This document shows, one piece after another, positions 17,671 through 27,410 of a stretch of DNA of 64,000 nt. Made by a program: the position numbers and the translations under genes. The notes beneath the pieces are model-generated. The model was not told the origin of the DNA and searched no databases. It was given only the letters and a program-made list of their open reading frames with translations. Every line of letters starts with the position of its first letter. Position 1 is the stretch's first letter. Source of the DNA: Embleya scabrispora DSM 41855 (GTDB taxonomy: Bacteria > Actinomycetota > Actinomycetes > Streptomycetales > Streptomycetaceae); the NCBI RefSeq assembly GCF_000372745.1, contig NZ_KB889676.1, positions 1 to 64,000 of the forward strand, written 5' to 3'.

Positions 17671-18972
17671 TCATCGCGAGCTCAGCGCGGCGTGCAGGGT
17701 GATCGCGGCGCGGTCGGTGAGCGAGGCCACCTGGTCGACGACCACCCGCAGCCGGGCCGCGTCGTCGGCTGCTCCGTCCCAGTCCTCGCGCAGCGACGCG
17801 TCCAGGACCTCGGGGCCGCCGGCCACGAGCAGTTCGACCAGTTCGGTGATCACCTCGCGCTGGCGCTCGCGCAGCCGCTCGGCGCCCTCGCGGGCCATCA
17901 CGTAGCGTGCGGTGACCGCCTTGAGCACGGCGCATTCGAGCCGGATGTCGCGCGGGACGATCAGGTCGGCGGCGTAGCGGGTGACCGGGTCGGTGCCGTA
18001 CAGCTCGCGGGTGGCGTGTTCGGCGGCCAGGCAGAAGCGGCCGATCAGCCCGCTGGTGGCGTTCTTGAGCCGGGCCTGGGCCCGGCGCGAGCCGTCGTAG
18101 CCCACCGGCCAGAAGTCGAGCGCGAGCAGTCGGTCCAGTGCCTCGCCGAGTTCGTCGGCCGCGCAGTCGGGGCGGTATCGGCGCACGGTGAGGTCGAGCA
18201 GCTCGCGCCGTTCACCGAGGTCGCGCAGCCGGACCAGGTCGAGTCGGTGCGATTGCACCGCGTCCTCCAGATCGTGCACCGAGTAGGCGACGTCGTCGGA
18301 CCAGTCCATCACCTGGGCCTCCAGACAGCGGCGGCTCGGGTCGGCGTCGGCGCGCACCCACTCGAACACGGCCAGGTCGTCCTCGTAGGCGCCATAGGAG
18401 TGAGTGTCCCGGCTGCGCGGCCACGGGTACTTGAGCACCGCGTCCAGCCCGGCGCGGGTCAGGTTCAGGCCCACGCTGCGGCCGTCGGGGCCGAACGTCT
18501 TGGGTTCGAGCCGGGTGAGCAGGCGCAGGCTCTGGGCGTTGCCCTCGAAGCCGCCGCAGCTCTTGGCCGCCTCGTCCAGGGCACGCTCGCCGTTGTGGCC
18601 GAACGGCGGGTGACCGAGGTCGTGGGCCAGGCACGCGGTCTCCACCAGGTCCGGATCGCAGCCCAGCGCCTGGCCCAGCTCACGACCGATCTGGGCGCAT
18701 TCGAGCGAGTGGGTCAGCCGGGTTCGCGGGCTGTCCTGGCCTGCGGCGGCGGTCTCGCCGGGGACCACGACCTGGGTCTTGCCCGCGAGTCGGCGCAGTG
18801 CGGCCGAGTGCAGCACCCGGGCCCGGTCGCGCTCGAACGCGGTGCGCCCGGGCCGCTTGTTGGGTTCGGGGACCCAGCGGGCGAGGTCCTCGAAGCCGTA
18901 GTGGCCCCGCCCGGATCGATCTTTTGCCTCGGGCGCGGGGAGTCCTGACGTGCCTGCCGAATTGCTGTCCAC
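17671..18972 (-). CDS. dgt: Deoxyguanosinetriphosphate triphosphohydrolase-like protein
   Basis: A 433-residue HD-superfamily dNTP triphosphohydrolase. Metal-binding residues are visible in RLTHSLE (first His) and [12 protein letters not shown] (HD pair and further His), and [13 protein letters not shown] supplies the last Asp. Such enzymes cut dGTP or other dNTPs to nucleoside plus triphosphate; the preferred base is not evident. GTG 18972 is the start used. It sits between whiG and dnaG, all on the minus strand. The dgt-dnaG pairing is common in actinobacteria. Confidence 0.92.
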   Translation of the reverse strand: MDSNSAGTSGLPAPEAKDRSGRGHYGFEDLARWVPEPNKRPGRTAFERDRARVLHSAALRRLAGKTQVVVPGETAAAGQDSPRTRLTHSLECAQIGRELGQALGCDPDLVETACLAHDLGHPPFGHNGERALDEAAKSCGGFEGNAQSLRLLTRLEPKTFGPDGRSVGLNLTRAGLDAVLKYPWPRSRDTHSYGAYEDDLAVFEWVRADADPSRRCLEAQVMDWSDDVAYSVHDLEDAVQSHRLDLVRLRDLGERRELLDLTVRRYRPDCAADELGEALDRLLALDFWPVGYDGSRRAQARLKNATSGLIGRFCLAAEHATRELYGTDPVTRYAADLIVPRDIRLECAVLKAVTARYVMAREGAERLRERQREVITELVELLVAGGPEVLDASLREDWDGAADDAARLRVVVDQVASLTDRAAITLHAALSSR

Positions 18973-19038
18973 TTGTCCACATTAAGGAATCGCCCCGACA
19001 TTCGACGAAGTCCGGGCCGCGAACAACGGGGGAAGCCT

Positions 19039-19887
19039 TCACCGCGCGTCGGACAACTTGCCGCGCAGTTGGAGCACCGCCTTGGTGTGGATCTGGCAGG
19101 TGCGGCTCTCGGTCACCCCGAGCACCTGGCCGATCTGGGACAGGGTCAGGCCCTCGAAGTAGTAGAGCGTCACCACGGTCTTCTCCCGTTCGGGCAGCGC
19201 GTTGACCGCCCGGGCGAGCAGGTGCCGCATCTCTCGGCTCTCGGCCACCTCGACCGGGTCGTCCGCGGTGGTGTCCTCCAGCGTGTCCACCAGGCTGAGC
19301 CGGTCGCCGCCGTCCTGCCCGGTGTGCAGGAGTTCGTCCAGGGCCATCACGTTGATCAGCGAGAGCTGGCTGAAGATCGCGTGCAGGTCCTCCAGCGCGA
19401 TGCCCATCTCGCGCGCGACCTCGACCTCCGAGGGCGTGCGATTGAGCTTGGCCTCCAGGCCCGCGTAGGCCAGTTCGACCGCGCGGGCCTTCTGCCGCAC
19501 GGACCGGGGGATCCAGTCCAGCGCGCGCAGTTCGTCGATGATCGCGCCTCGGATGCGGCTGATCGCGTACGTCTCGAACTTGATCGCGCGGTCGAGGTCG
19601 AACTTCTCGATCGCGTCGATCAGACCGAACATCCCGTACGAGACGAAGTCGGCCTGGTCCACGTTGGCCGGAAGGCCGACGCCGACGCGCCCGGCGACGT
19701 ACTTCACGAGCGGCGAGTAATTCAGGATGAGGCGTTCCCGCAGGGTGGGATCCCCCGAGCGCTTGAAGTCGCTCCAGAGGTTCTCCAGCGCGCGGTTGGA
19801 AGCGCCACCGTCCTCGACGGTGACGGCCGGTCCGTCCTGGGACGCGGCCGCGGTGGCGCTCTTACGCCCTGGGGTTTGCTTGGGCAT
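19039..19887 (-). CDS. whiG: Sporulation sigma factor WhiG (FliA family)
   Basis: The 282-residue protein has the FliA/SigD layout without region 1: region 2 ([51 protein letters not shown]) and region 4 ([24 protein letters not shown]). In Streptomyces WhiG commits aerial hyphae to sporulation and drives whiH and whiI. ATG 19887 (MPKQTPGRK) gives the usual WhiG length. It is the strongest sign in the window of a sporulating streptomycete. Spacing to dgt is 66 bp, so the two may be co-transcribed. Confidence 0.92.
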   Translation of the reverse strand: MPKQTPGRKSATAAASQDGPAVTVEDGGASNRALENLWSDFKRSGDPTLRERLILNYSPLVKYVAGRVGVGLPANVDQADFVSYGMFGLIDAIEKFDLDRAIKFETYAISRIRGAIIDELRALDWIPRSVRQKARAVELAYAGLEAKLNRTPSEVEVAREMGIALEDLHAIFSQLSLINVMALDELLHTGQDGGDRLSLVDTLEDTTADDPVEVAESREMRHLLARAVNALPEREKTVVTLYYFEGLTLSQIGQVLGVTESRTCQIHTKAVLQLRGKLSDAR

Positions 19888-20620
19888 ACGTGGCCTTGTG
19901 TCGTTCCACGGAGACGTGCGTGCAGATCTGGGTCTTCGCGAGCGTAGCGTGACCTGACGACTCCCGAGCGCTACGAAAGTCTCGCCCGGGTCGGATCGGT
20001 CGGGTCGCGGCGGTGCGGCCGGGGCCGCGCGGATCGTCTCCGGCGGATCCGGGCGCGTTCGCGAAGGCGGCTTCGACGACGGCCGGGGACGCCGGGCGGG
20101 GCGGCCGGGGCGGCGGTTCGACCGGACGGCGGGCGGGGCGCCGGATTCGGCCTGCGAAATGCCGCCCACCGGCACTGATCCACCGATCCGGGGGGCATGC
20201 GAGGCGGTCGGCCCGGGGCGGCGTGCGCGCGTGCCCGACCGTGCTCGGCATCCGCGCCGTGGCGCGCCCGCGCGTGGCGGCCGCGCCGACCCGAACGGGT
20301 GTACCCGCCGCACCGGGTGCCGGCCCGGACGCCGACGCGGTCACGAGGTCGCGGGCCGCTACGGGCGTGTCGTCGAACGTCGGGCCGACACCACCCGGGC
20401 ACGCGCGTTCGAGCGAACCGGGGGCGATCTCGTACCGGGCGCGCGGGCGCCGGCCAAGACGCCGTAACCGGTCGCGCTGCGCCGGTCGGGCGGGCGCGGC
20501 CGGCGGCGGGGCGATCCGGTCGCGGTCGCCGGTGTGCCCTTCTTCGGCCGCGGCCGCGCTCTCGTCGGTCACGGGGTATGGCACCTCCTCGATTGCGCCT
20601 CCCCTCACGGTGATGATCAC
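19862..20620 (-). CDS. Doubtful hypothetical protein between dprA and whiG
   Basis: A 252-residue open frame beginning GTG 20620, 12 bp after dprA and running 26 bp into whiG. The first 100 or so codons use the expected G/C-ending triplets and give a plausible opening ([15 protein letters not shown]). The rest is Arg/Pro/Ala-rich low complexity like a chance frame in 75% GC DNA. There is no recognisable domain and only a weak ribosome site. If not coding, 19888-20632 is a 745-bp gap that must hold the whiG promoter. Confidence 0.25.
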   Translation of the reverse strand: MIITVRGGAIEEVPYPVTDESAAAAEEGHTGDRDRIAPPPAAPARPAQRDRLRRLGRRPRARYEIAPGSLERACPGGVGPTFDDTPVAARDLVTASASGPAPGAAGTPVRVGAAATRGRATARMPSTVGHARTPPRADRLACPPDRWISAGGRHFAGRIRRPARRPVEPPPRPPRPASPAVVEAAFANAPGSAGDDPRGPGRTAATRPIRPGRDFRSARESSGHATLAKTQICTHVSVERHKATYAQANPRA

Positions 20621-20632
20621 TGCCGCCCCAGG

Positions 20633-21802
20633 TCAAGCACCGCCACGGCGACGCCACCCCTTCGAGGTGCGATCGACCAGTTGGCGGGCAGCCAGGACGT
20701 CGAGATGGCGGCGGGTGGTGGCGGGCCCGACGCCGGCCTCGCGGGCGATCCGCGCCGTGGACGACACGCCCCGGGTCGGCACCGTCTCCAGGATCCGGCG
20801 CGTCACCGGCGCCAGATCGTCGCCCGGCCGGACCGGACCGGACAACACCGGCGCGAGGTCGTCGCCGATCAGCCCCACCTGTTCGATCACCTCCGCCGCC
20901 CGGGTGACCAGCACCGAGCCCGGCTCGCGCAGCAGCACGTGCACGCCGGCCGAACTCGGCGAGCCGACCGGCCCCGGCACGCCCATCACCTGGCGGCCCA
21001 ACCGCGCCGCCCGTCGCGCGCTGATCAGCGCACCGCTGCGCAGTGCCGCCTCGACCACCACGGTGCCGCGGGTCAGCGCCGCGATCACCCGATTGCGCTC
21101 GACGAAGCGGTATCGGGTGGGGTGTGCCCCCGGCGGCAGCTCGGTGACCAGGGTGCCCTCGTCGGCGATCCGGGCGAGCAGTCGCTCGTGCCCGCGCGGA
21201 TAGTTCACGTCGATCCCGCACGCGAGCACCGCGACGGTGCGACCGGCCACCACGAGCGCGCCTCGGTGCGCGGCGGCGTCCACCCCGTAGGCGCCGCCCG
21301 AGACCACCGTCCAGCCCGCCTCGGCCAGGTCGGCGGCCAGCGTCGCGGCCACGTGCGTGCCGTAGTCGGTGCACGCCCGCGCGCCCACCACCGCCACCGA
21401 ACGCAGCGCGGCGAGCCGCAGCGGGGCCGCACCGCGCGCCCACAGGCCCAGCGGCCGGGCGTCCCCGAGGTCGTCGAGCTGGGTGGGCCAGCCCGGGTCG
21501 CCGGGAACCACGAAGGCACCGCCGAGCCCGGCGATCCGGGCCAGGTCCCGCTCCGGGTCGTGCCCGCCCAGGCGGACCCGGTAGCCGGCCGGGTCCCGCC
21601 GGGACAGCTCGACCGGCAACGCGGCGCCCGCCCGCAGGTCGGCCAGCAGCGCGGCGGCCCCGTGGGCGCGCACCGCGCGGCCGAACACCGCGTCGCCCGG
21701 CTCCACCAGGCGGGTCAGCGCCGCCCGGGCCACCCGCTCCGCCGCCGCGTCCCGGGCGAGCGGGTCCCACTCGCCCCAGGGCAGCGGATCCGGCCCCGTC
21801 AC
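20633..21802 (-). CDS. dprA: DNA-processing protein DprA
   Basis: DprA loads RecA on incoming single-stranded DNA during uptake. The 389-residue protein has the Rossmann-like core with VAVVGARACTDYG, VVSGGAYGVDAAAH and VLACGIDVNYPRGHERL, followed by a C-terminal winged-helix (VTRRILETVPTRGVSSTARIAREAG). GTG 21802 overlaps the comM stop by 4 bp (GTGA), indicating translational coupling. An upstream extension of the frame overlaps comM and is not supported. Confidence 0.92.
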   Translation of the reverse strand: MTGPDPLPWGEWDPLARDAAAERVARAALTRLVEPGDAVFGRAVRAHGAAALLADLRAGAALPVELSRRDPAGYRVRLGGHDPERDLARIAGLGGAFVVPGDPGWPTQLDDLGDARPLGLWARGAAPLRLAALRSVAVVGARACTDYGTHVAATLAADLAEAGWTVVSGGAYGVDAAAHRGALVVAGRTVAVLACGIDVNYPRGHERLLARIADEGTLVTELPPGAHPTRYRFVERNRVIAALTRGTVVVEAALRSGALISARRAARLGRQVMGVPGPVGSPSSAGVHVLLREPGSVLVTRAAEVIEQVGLIGDDLAPVLSGPVRPGDDLAPVTRRILETVPTRGVSSTARIAREAGVGPATTRRHLDVLAARQLVDRTSKGWRRRGGA

Positions 21803-23409
21803 GGCGCGGGCTCGTCGTCGCCGGCCGAGTCGCCCCGGACGATGCCGGTCCGCAGCTCCAGGGCCGCGTCCACGTCGGCCCGGCCGGGCCGCTCGTGCCC
21901 GCGCAGGTCGGCGACGGTCCAGGCGACCCGCAACACCCGATCCAGGCCCCGGGCGGTGAGCAGGCCGCGCTCCAGGTCCCGGGCGGCCCGATCCAGCGCG
22001 TCCGGGTCGACGCGCCAGCGGGTGCGCAGCTCGCGCCCGGGCACCTCGGCGTTGACCGCCCACCCGGTCCCGGCCAACCGCCGTGCGGCTCGCTCCCGGG
22101 CCGCGAGCACCCGCGCGGCCACCACGGCCGACCGCTCCCCCGACCCCTCGGGTGCGAACAGTTCGGCCCGCGAGACCGCGTCCACGGTGACCCGCACGTC
22201 AATCCGGTCCATCAACGGCCCGGACAGTCGGGAGAGGTACTTGTGCCGCATCAGCACCGAGCACGTGCAGTCCAGGCCGCGCCCGGAGAACCGCCCGCAC
22301 GGACACGGGTTGGCCGCCATCACCAGCAGGAATCGCGCCGGGAAGCACAACATCCCACCGCTGCGCGCGACGGTGACCGTACCCGACTCCAGCGGCTGCC
22401 GCAGCGCGTCCAGGACTCGCCCGGAGAACTCCGGGCTCTCGTCCAGGAACAACACGCCCCGATGGGCCAGGGAGACCGCGCCCGGGCGGGGCAGGCCGTT
22501 GCCGCCGCCCACGATCGCGGGCATCGTGGCGCTGTGGTGCGGCGCGCAGAACGGCGGCGTGGTCACCAGCGGCAGGTCCGGGCGCAGCGTGCCGGCGATC
22601 GAGTGCACGGCGCTGACCTCCAGCGAGGCCGGGCCGTCGAGCGCGGGCAGGATCCCGGGCAGCCGCTCGGCCAGCATCGTCTTGCCCGCCCCCGGGCTGC
22701 CGAGCAGGAACAGGTGATGTCCACCCGCCGCGCACACCTCCAGCGCCCGTCGGGCCCGGTCCTGTCCGGCGACGTCGGCCAGGTCGGCCGGCTCCGCACC
22801 GGCCGGCGCGGGGCCGGCGGCCAGGGTGCCGACCACGGCCAGGGGGTCCGGCCCCAGGCCGATGTCGGCCACCGCGCTTTCGGGCACGGGCACCGGTTCG
22901 CCGCGCAGCAGCGCGAGCAGGTGGCGCAGCGAGGTCACCCCGCACACGGTGATCCCGGGCACCAGTTCGGCCTCGCCGGCCACCACGGCGGGCACCACGA
23001 CCCGCGCGCAGCCCGCCGCGGCGGCGGCCATCACCGCCGGCAGCACCCCGCGTACCGGCCGCAGGCGCCCGTCCAGGCCCAGTTCGCCGACCATCACCAG
23101 GTCCTCGATCACGCGGGGGTCGAGCACACCCGCCGCGGCCAGCACGGCGGCCGCGATCGGCAGGTCGAATCCCGATCCGGTCTTGGGCACGGTCGCGGGC
23201 GACAGACCCACCGTGAGCCGCCGCTGCGGCCACTCCTCGCCGCTGTTGACCAGCGCGGCGCGAACTCGCTCCTTGGACTCCACCAGGGTTTTGTCCGGAA
23301 GTCCCACCAGGGTGAACGTGGTCACGCCGGGCTCCAGGTCGGCCTGGACCTCGACCACCACGCCGTCCACGCCCAGCAGGGTGACCGAGCGGGTGCGTGC
23401 GAAGCCCAC
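21799..23409 (-). CDS. YifB/ComM-type AAA+ ATPase (Mg-chelatase-like)
   Basis: A 536-residue protein with an N-terminal Lon-protease-like domain (TFTLVGLPDKTLVESKERVRAAL, KTGSGFDLPIA), Walker A (GSPGAGKTM, about residues 240-248), a Walker B region ending FLDE, the cysteine-containing NPCPCGRF.. loop and a C-terminal Mg-chelatase helical domain. ComM is a helicase aiding branch migration in natural transformation; actinobacterial roles are less clear. GTG 23409 lies 2 bp after the yraN stop. It forms a tight yraN-comM-dprA unit. Confidence 0.9.
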   Translation of the reverse strand: MGFARTRSVTLLGVDGVVVEVQADLEPGVTTFTLVGLPDKTLVESKERVRAALVNSGEEWPQRRLTVGLSPATVPKTGSGFDLPIAAAVLAAAGVLDPRVIEDLVMVGELGLDGRLRPVRGVLPAVMAAAAAGCARVVVPAVVAGEAELVPGITVCGVTSLRHLLALLRGEPVPVPESAVADIGLGPDPLAVVGTLAAGPAPAGAEPADLADVAGQDRARRALEVCAAGGHHLFLLGSPGAGKTMLAERLPGILPALDGPASLEVSAVHSIAGTLRPDLPLVTTPPFCAPHHSATMPAIVGGGNGLPRPGAVSLAHRGVLFLDESPEFSGRVLDALRQPLESGTVTVARSGGMLCFPARFLLVMAANPCPCGRFSGRGLDCTCSVLMRHKYLSRLSGPLMDRIDVRVTVDAVSRAELFAPEGSGERSAVVAARVLAARERAARRLAGTGWAVNAEVPGRELRTRWRVDPDALDRAARDLERGLLTARGLDRVLRVAWTVADLRGHERPGRADVDAALELRTGIVRGDSAGDDEPAP

Positions 23410-23411
23410 GG

Positions 23412-23882
23412 TCAGCCCACCCCCCGGATGTGCTCGACCCGGGCCGCCCCGCGCACGGCCACGATCACGGCGACCAGATCGATCCGCACCTCGCGCCCCG
23501 GCGGGCCGCCGAGCGGGTGGGCCGGCAGCCAGCGCTCCGCGAGCACCCGCAGCCGCTGCGCCTTGACCGCGCCGACCGCCTCCAACGGATGCTGGAAGCC
23601 CCCCGCCCGCCGGGTCTTGACCTCGCACACCACGAGCGTGGGCCCGTCCCGGGCGACGATGTCGATCTCACCGTCGCGGCAGCGCCAGTTCCGATCCAGA
23701 ACGGCCATCCCGGCCTCGACCAGATACCGGGCCGCGACCCGTTCGCCATACCGCCCCACGGCGGCGTTCCGCGACTGCCGGGCCGGGTCGGCCCCGCCCC
23801 GCGGCACACCCCGGGGGCCGCTGCCCCGGCCTTCGCCGCCACCCGCGCCGATTCGCACGACGACCACCTCCGGCACCGACAC
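23412..23882 (-). CDS. yraN: UPF0102 family (YraN) endonuclease-like protein
   Basis: A 156-residue protein with the YraN core [32 protein letters not shown] and VVCEVKTRR, whose D, E and K residues match the PD-(D/E)XK nuclease pattern. The biological role is not established. The first 40 residues before GRYGERVAA are Gly/Arg-rich and atypical, and the GTG at 23882 sits inside a strong hairpin (23861-23903), so the true start may be further downstream. Confidence 0.85.
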   Translation of the reverse strand: MSVPEVVVVRIGAGGGEGRGSGPRGVPRGGADPARQSRNAAVGRYGERVAARYLVEAGMAVLDRNWRCRDGEIDIVARDGPTLVVCEVKTRRAGGFQHPLEAVGAVKAQRLRVLAERWLPAHPLGGPPGREVRIDLVAVIVAVRGAARVEHIRGVG

Positions 23883-23903
23883 TGCCGGTACCGGAGGTGG
23901 TCG
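23861..23903. promoter_or_regulatory. Strong hairpin over the yraN start codon
   Basis: CGACCACCTCCGG (23861-23873) and CCGGAGGTGGTCG (23891-23903) form a perfect 13-bp stem, extended by ACCG/CGGT. The proposed yraN GTG (23880-23882) is in the loop. It could terminate the upstream transcript or control yraN translation. Confidence 0.5.
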
Positions 23904-23972
23904 AGGGCGCGTGTGCGACCGGCTGTGGACAAACCCGGTCGTTGTGGATGCCGCCCTTGCGGGTCCGAAACC

Positions 23973-24007
23973 GGGTTCGGCGGCTCAGCCGCTCAGCCGC
24001 CGAACCC
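23973..24007 (-). terminator. Hairpin embedded in the 3-prime end of the DUF2469 gene
   Basis: GGGTTCGGCGGCT (23973-23985) is exactly complementary to AGCCGCCGAACCC (23995-24007). One arm encodes the last codons (Gly-Phe-Gly-Gly) of the DUF2469 protein and the stop codon lies in the loop edge. A terminator here would separate DUF2469 from yraN. Confidence 0.55.
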
Positions 24008-24319
24008 CTCGTTGCCCGAGGGCATCTCGAACTCGCTCTTGGTCAATTCCTCGACGTTGACGTCCTTGAAGGTGAGGACTCGGACATTCTTCACGAATCG
24101 CGCGGGTCGATACATGTCCCACACCCACGCGTCCGCCATGGACAACTCGAAGAAGACCTCCCCGTCGGCCGACCTCACGTGCAGCTCGTACTGGTTGGTG
24201 AGGTAGAAGCGCCTTTCCGTCTCGATGACGTACTTGAAGAGACCCACGACGTCGCGGTACTCGCGGTAGAGCTGCAGCTCCATCTCGGTCTCGTACTTTT
24301 CGAGATCTTCCGCACTCAT
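23993..24319 (-). CDS. DUF2469 family protein
   Basis: A 108-residue acidic, aromatic-rich protein (SAEDLEKYETEMELQLYREYRDVVG) matching the highly conserved actinobacterial DUF2469 family. No catalytic motif or membrane segment is visible and the function is unknown to me. ATG 24319 gives the family length; the frame is open for 81 bp upstream but without similarity. The DUF2469-yraN-comM-dprA order is typical of actinobacteria. Confidence 0.9.
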   Translation of the reverse strand: MSAEDLEKYETEMELQLYREYRDVVGLFKYVIETERRFYLTNQYELHVRSADGEVFFELSMADAWVWDMYRPARFVKNVRVLTFKDVNVEELTKSEFEMPSGNEGFGG

Positions 24320-24479
24320 GCGCGCCCCTCGCTCCTGCGCTTCGCTGTCGTCCCCCATTGTGTACCGGCGACCCCCGCGGTCACCGGCGCACCGTGGCAC
24401 CGACGCCCGAAAGCCCGCGGGCGGCCCGGATCGCCGGGGCGGATCCCGGGTCGCGGCCGTCCCTCAACCGTTCCACCAC

Positions 24480-25049
24480 TCAGCTGTTCCACCACTCGAA
24501 CGGCTCGTCGATCAGCTCGCCGGCCAGGAACGCGTCGAGCAGCTCGGGCAGCCGGCCGGGATAGAACCGCGCCGGGGCGGCCGCGATCTCGGCCGGCGAC
24601 CACCACACCGCCTCCTGGTACTCGGCCAGCTCCTCGGCCGTCCACTGCGACCGGTCCTCGCCGACCTTCGGCGCCCGCTCGGTGATCCGGACCAGGACCA
24701 CGAACTCGTGTTGCACCCGCCGATGCCCCGGACGCACCCAGGTCACACTCCGCCGCCAGGTGGGCGGGCCCACATCGGCGGGGGCGATCCGCAGGCCGGT
24801 CTCCTCCAGGATCTCCCGGACCGCCGCGTCCACGTAGGTCTCGCCGGGGTCGATGCCGCCGCCCGGCAGGTCGTACCACTGCGACGGTTCGGATTCGGGG
24901 ACCCGGGTGCGAAACAGCAGCACCCGGTCGTCCGGGTCGAGCAGGACCACGCGCACGGCGCGGCGTTCCAGGTCGGGAGCAAGGTCCGCGGGGTAGTCCG
25001 GAACCGGCTCCGGCACGTCTCCGGGCCATGACACGGGTTGACTCGTCAT
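24480..25049 (-). CDS. NUDIX hydrolase
   Basis: A 189-residue NUDIX protein. The Nudix box is complete (GGGIDPGETYVDAAVREILEETGL, here GGGIDPGETYVDAAV then REILEETGL, matching Gx5Ex7REUxEExGU), about residues 63-86. Members hydrolyse nucleoside diphosphates linked to other moieties; the substrate is unknown. ATG 25049 is chosen at the start of similarity. A strong hairpin (25074-25118) separates it from the signal peptidase genes. Confidence 0.88.
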   Translation of the reverse strand: MTSQPVSWPGDVPEPVPDYPADLAPDLERRAVRVVLLDPDDRVLLFRTRVPESEPSQWYDLPGGGIDPGETYVDAAVREILEETGLRIAPADVGPPTWRRSVTWVRPGHRRVQHEFVVLVRITERAPKVGEDRSQWTAEELAEYQEAVWWSPAEIAAAPARFYPGRLPELLDAFLAGELIDEPFEWWNS

Positions 25050-25073
25050 CCACGGATTGTGCCCCGAACACGA

Positions 25074-25118
25074 ACGGCCGGGGCGCCCGGGAGAAGGATT
25101 CCCGAGCACCCCGGCCGT
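25074..25118. terminator. Terminator between lepB run and NUDIX gene
   Basis: ACGGCCGGGG (25074-25083) and CCCCGGCCGT (25109-25118) pair, with an inner CGGGA/TCCCG helix. It lies downstream of the last signal peptidase gene and 25 bp before the NUDIX start, in minus-strand order. Confidence 0.75.
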
Positions 25119-25134
25119 GCCGAAGGGCCTGCGG

Positions 25135-26307
25135 TCAGGCCGGGGGCGCTCCCGAGGGGTCGCGCGTGGCCACGCGCGCCTCGGGTGCGCCGTCCGCCCC
25201 GGTCCGGCGCCGGCGCCGCCACAGCACCAGCGGCACGGCACCGATCAGCCCGGCCGCCATCGGCGTGCCGCCGATCACGTCCAGCCCCAGGCCCGGCTGA
25301 TCGAACGTGCCCGGCACGCCGAGCCGGTGGATCCGGTTCAGCGGCCACACCACGGTGAACGCGCGCCCGATCACCTGGTCCTTGTCGACCGTCCCGTTGA
25401 ACGGCTGGTCCATGTGGTAGCGCGAGTCGGAGGAGTTCTCCCGGTTGTCGCCCATCAGCCAGATCCGGCCCTTGGGCACGGTCACGTCGAACACCTTCGT
25501 CGACGGGGCCACACCCTTCTTGAGGTACGAACTCTCGTCCAACGGCTTGCCGTTGACCATCAGGCGACCTTGCGCGTCACAACACTGCACGCGGTCGCCG
25601 CCCACCCCGATCACCCGCTTGATCAGGTCCTTCTCGTCCGCGGACGGCATCAGGCCGACCCAGGACATGCCCTTTTGCAACCCGCGCACCACCGCGTTGT
25701 CGGACTGCTTCGGAGCCTCCTGGAGCCAGTTGCCCGGGTCGTGGAAGACCACGACCTGCCCGCGCTCGGGCTCCGCGCCGAACCACGGCGAGAACTTGTT
25801 CACCAGCACCCGGTCGCCGACCTTGATGGTGTTCTCCATCGACTCCGAGGGAATCGAGAACGCCTGGACCAGGAAGGTCTTGATGAGCAGCGCCAAGACG
25901 ATGGCGATCAGCAGGAGCAGCGGCAGTTCCTTCCAGAACGACCCCTTCTTCTTGCGCCGTTCGCCCGAGTCGGAGGCACCCTCGTCGTCGCCGGAGTCCC
26001 GCGAGTCGTCCGATCCACCGGAGCCGGCCGGCCCGCCGGGCTCGTCCGCGTCGGGCGGCGAACCGCCGCCCGGGCCGCCGGGCGTGGGGGTCGGACCCGC
26101 CGGCGGAAAGATCGGCGCCGCATCCGGGGCGACACCACCTGGTCGTTTCACCAGATCAGGCGACTGCGCGGGTCCGTCCCCGCTCGGTGGTTGGGTCGGT
26201 GGCGCTCCGGGATCATGCGGCGCGTCGGTCGGGTACCGCTCCTGCGGCTCCCGCCCACGATCGTCGTCTCCACCAGCGGATCGCGCTCCGATCACGACTT
26301 CCCCCAC
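25135..26307 (-). CDS. lepB: Type I signal peptidase, paralogue 1
   Basis: The 390-residue protein removes signal peptides on the outer face of the membrane. A Pro/Gly/Asp-rich cytoplasmic tail of about 115 residues precedes a membrane helix (about residues 128-147), then the catalytic Ser156 in SIPSESM and Lys230 in DLIKRVIG. It has GDNRENSSDSR (box E) and a second hydrophobic stretch near the C-terminus (about residues 345-365), so both ends are probably cytoplasmic. It is the last of three tandem paralogues; its start overlaps paralogue 2 by 16 bp. Confidence 0.93.
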   Translation of the reverse strand: MGEVVIGARSAGGDDDRGREPQERYPTDAPHDPGAPPTQPPSGDGPAQSPDLVKRPGGVAPDAAPIFPPAGPTPTPGGPGGGSPPDADEPGGPAGSGGSDDSRDSGDDEGASDSGERRKKKGSFWKELPLLLLIAIVLALLIKTFLVQAFSIPSESMENTIKVGDRVLVNKFSPWFGAEPERGQVVVFHDPGNWLQEAPKQSDNAVVRGLQKGMSWVGLMPSADEKDLIKRVIGVGGDRVQCCDAQGRLMVNGKPLDESSYLKKGVAPSTKVFDVTVPKGRIWLMGDNRENSSDSRYHMDQPFNGTVDKDQVIGRAFTVVWPLNRIHRLGVPGTFDQPGLGLDVIGGTPMAAGLIGAVPLVLWRRRRRTGADGAPEARVATRDPSGAPPA

Positions 26308-27410
26308 GGCGCCTCCTCGTACCCGTGCAGGCCGGACGGCACCCGGTCGGGGCTGTCCACCGGCTGCCCACAGCTCTGTCTTGATGATTTCCGACCCGTG
26401 CCGCGCACGTTGCCGGGTCGATGTCGGCCCCAGGGGTCCGGCATGCGCCGGCGCGAGCGTACACGTCGGCGTAGCAGGACCAGCGGAACCGCACCCACCA
26501 TTCCCATAACGACCGGGGTGGGCGGGGGAATCGCAACCGACAGGGCTTTGTTCCCGAACGTTTGTGGAACGGGCAGGCGATGCACCCGGCCGAACGGCCA
26601 GGCCACCACGAAGGCCCGGCCGACCACATCACCCTCCGGGATCGTGCCCTGATAGGGCCGATCCATATGTGCCCGCGAGTCGGCCGAGTCACCGCGATGG
26701 TCGCCCATCACCCACAACCGCCCCTTGGGCACCGTCACACTGAATCTCTTCTCCGAGGGCGCGTTGCCCCGGTACAGGTACGGCTCGTCCAGCGGGACAC
26801 CGTTGACGGTGATCCGGCCGGAGGGGTCGCAGCAGGCCACCGTGTCGCCGCCGACGCCGATCACCCGCTTGATCAGGTCCTGTTCGTCGTCCGAGGGCAA
26901 CATGCCGACGAACACCAGGCCCTGCTTGATCTGTTTGAGCCCGGGCGGCGGGTCGTCCGACTTCTTCTTGCCCAACCACCCGCCCGGGTCCCGGAAGACC
27001 ACCACCTCGCCGCGTTCGGGGGTCCACCCGAACCAGGGCGAGAACTTGTCCACCAGCACCCGGTCGCCGATGTTGATGGTGTGCTCCATCGAACCGGACG
27101 GAATGTAGAACGCCTGCACGAGGAAGGTCTTGATGAGCAGCGCGAGCGCGAGCGCGATCACCGCCAGCATCGGCAACTCGCGCCACAGCGGCACCACCTT
27201 GTCCTTGCGCCGCGAACGCCGGCCGCGCCGCCGCCGGGTGGGGGTGCCCACCTCGACCGAGGGTGCCGCGATCGGCGGTTCGGCATCGCCGAGCACCACC
27301 GCGGCGGCCGTTCCCGCGGGCGCGGCGCCGGGCACGTCCGCGCGCCTGGCCGGCCTCGACGTGCCGGCGTCGGCGGCGCGGGCGCCCTTGGGCTTGCCGC
27401 GCTTACCCAC
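26292..27410 (-). CDS. lepB: Type I signal peptidase, paralogue 2
   Basis: The 372-residue enzyme has a basic Arg/Lys-rich N-terminal tail, a membrane helix (about residues 79-97), catalytic Ser107 in YIPSGSM and Lys181 in DLIKRVIG, and the box GDHRGDSADSR. A C-terminal hydrophobic segment (VVMGMVGAVPLVLL) is followed by about 50 basic and polar residues that have no family counterpart and overlap the start of paralogue 1. It overlaps paralogue 3 by 8 bp, implying coupled translation. Confidence 0.93.
   Translation of the reverse strand: MGKRGKPKGARAADAGTSRPARRADVPGAAPAGTAAAVVLGDAEPPIAAPSVEVGTPTRRRRGRRSRRKDKVVPLWRELPMLAVIALALALLIKTFLVQAFYIPSGSMEHTINIGDRVLVDKFSPWFGWTPERGEVVVFRDPGGWLGKKKSDDPPPGLKQIKQGLVFVGMLPSDDEQDLIKRVIGVGGDTVACCDPSGRITVNGVPLDEPYLYRGNAPSEKRFSVTVPKGRLWVMGDHRGDSADSRAHMDRPYQGTIPEGDVVGRAFVVAWPFGRVHRLPVPQTFGNKALSVAIPPPTPVVMGMVGAVPLVLLRRRVRSRRRMPDPWGRHRPGNVRGTGRKSSRQSCGQPVDSPDRVPSGLHGYEEAPWGKS

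Noticed and set aside
20013-21203. 396-codon plus-strand frame opposite dprA and the region before whiG
   Set aside because: Arg/Pro/Ser-rich composition without domains; it overlaps dprA antisense.
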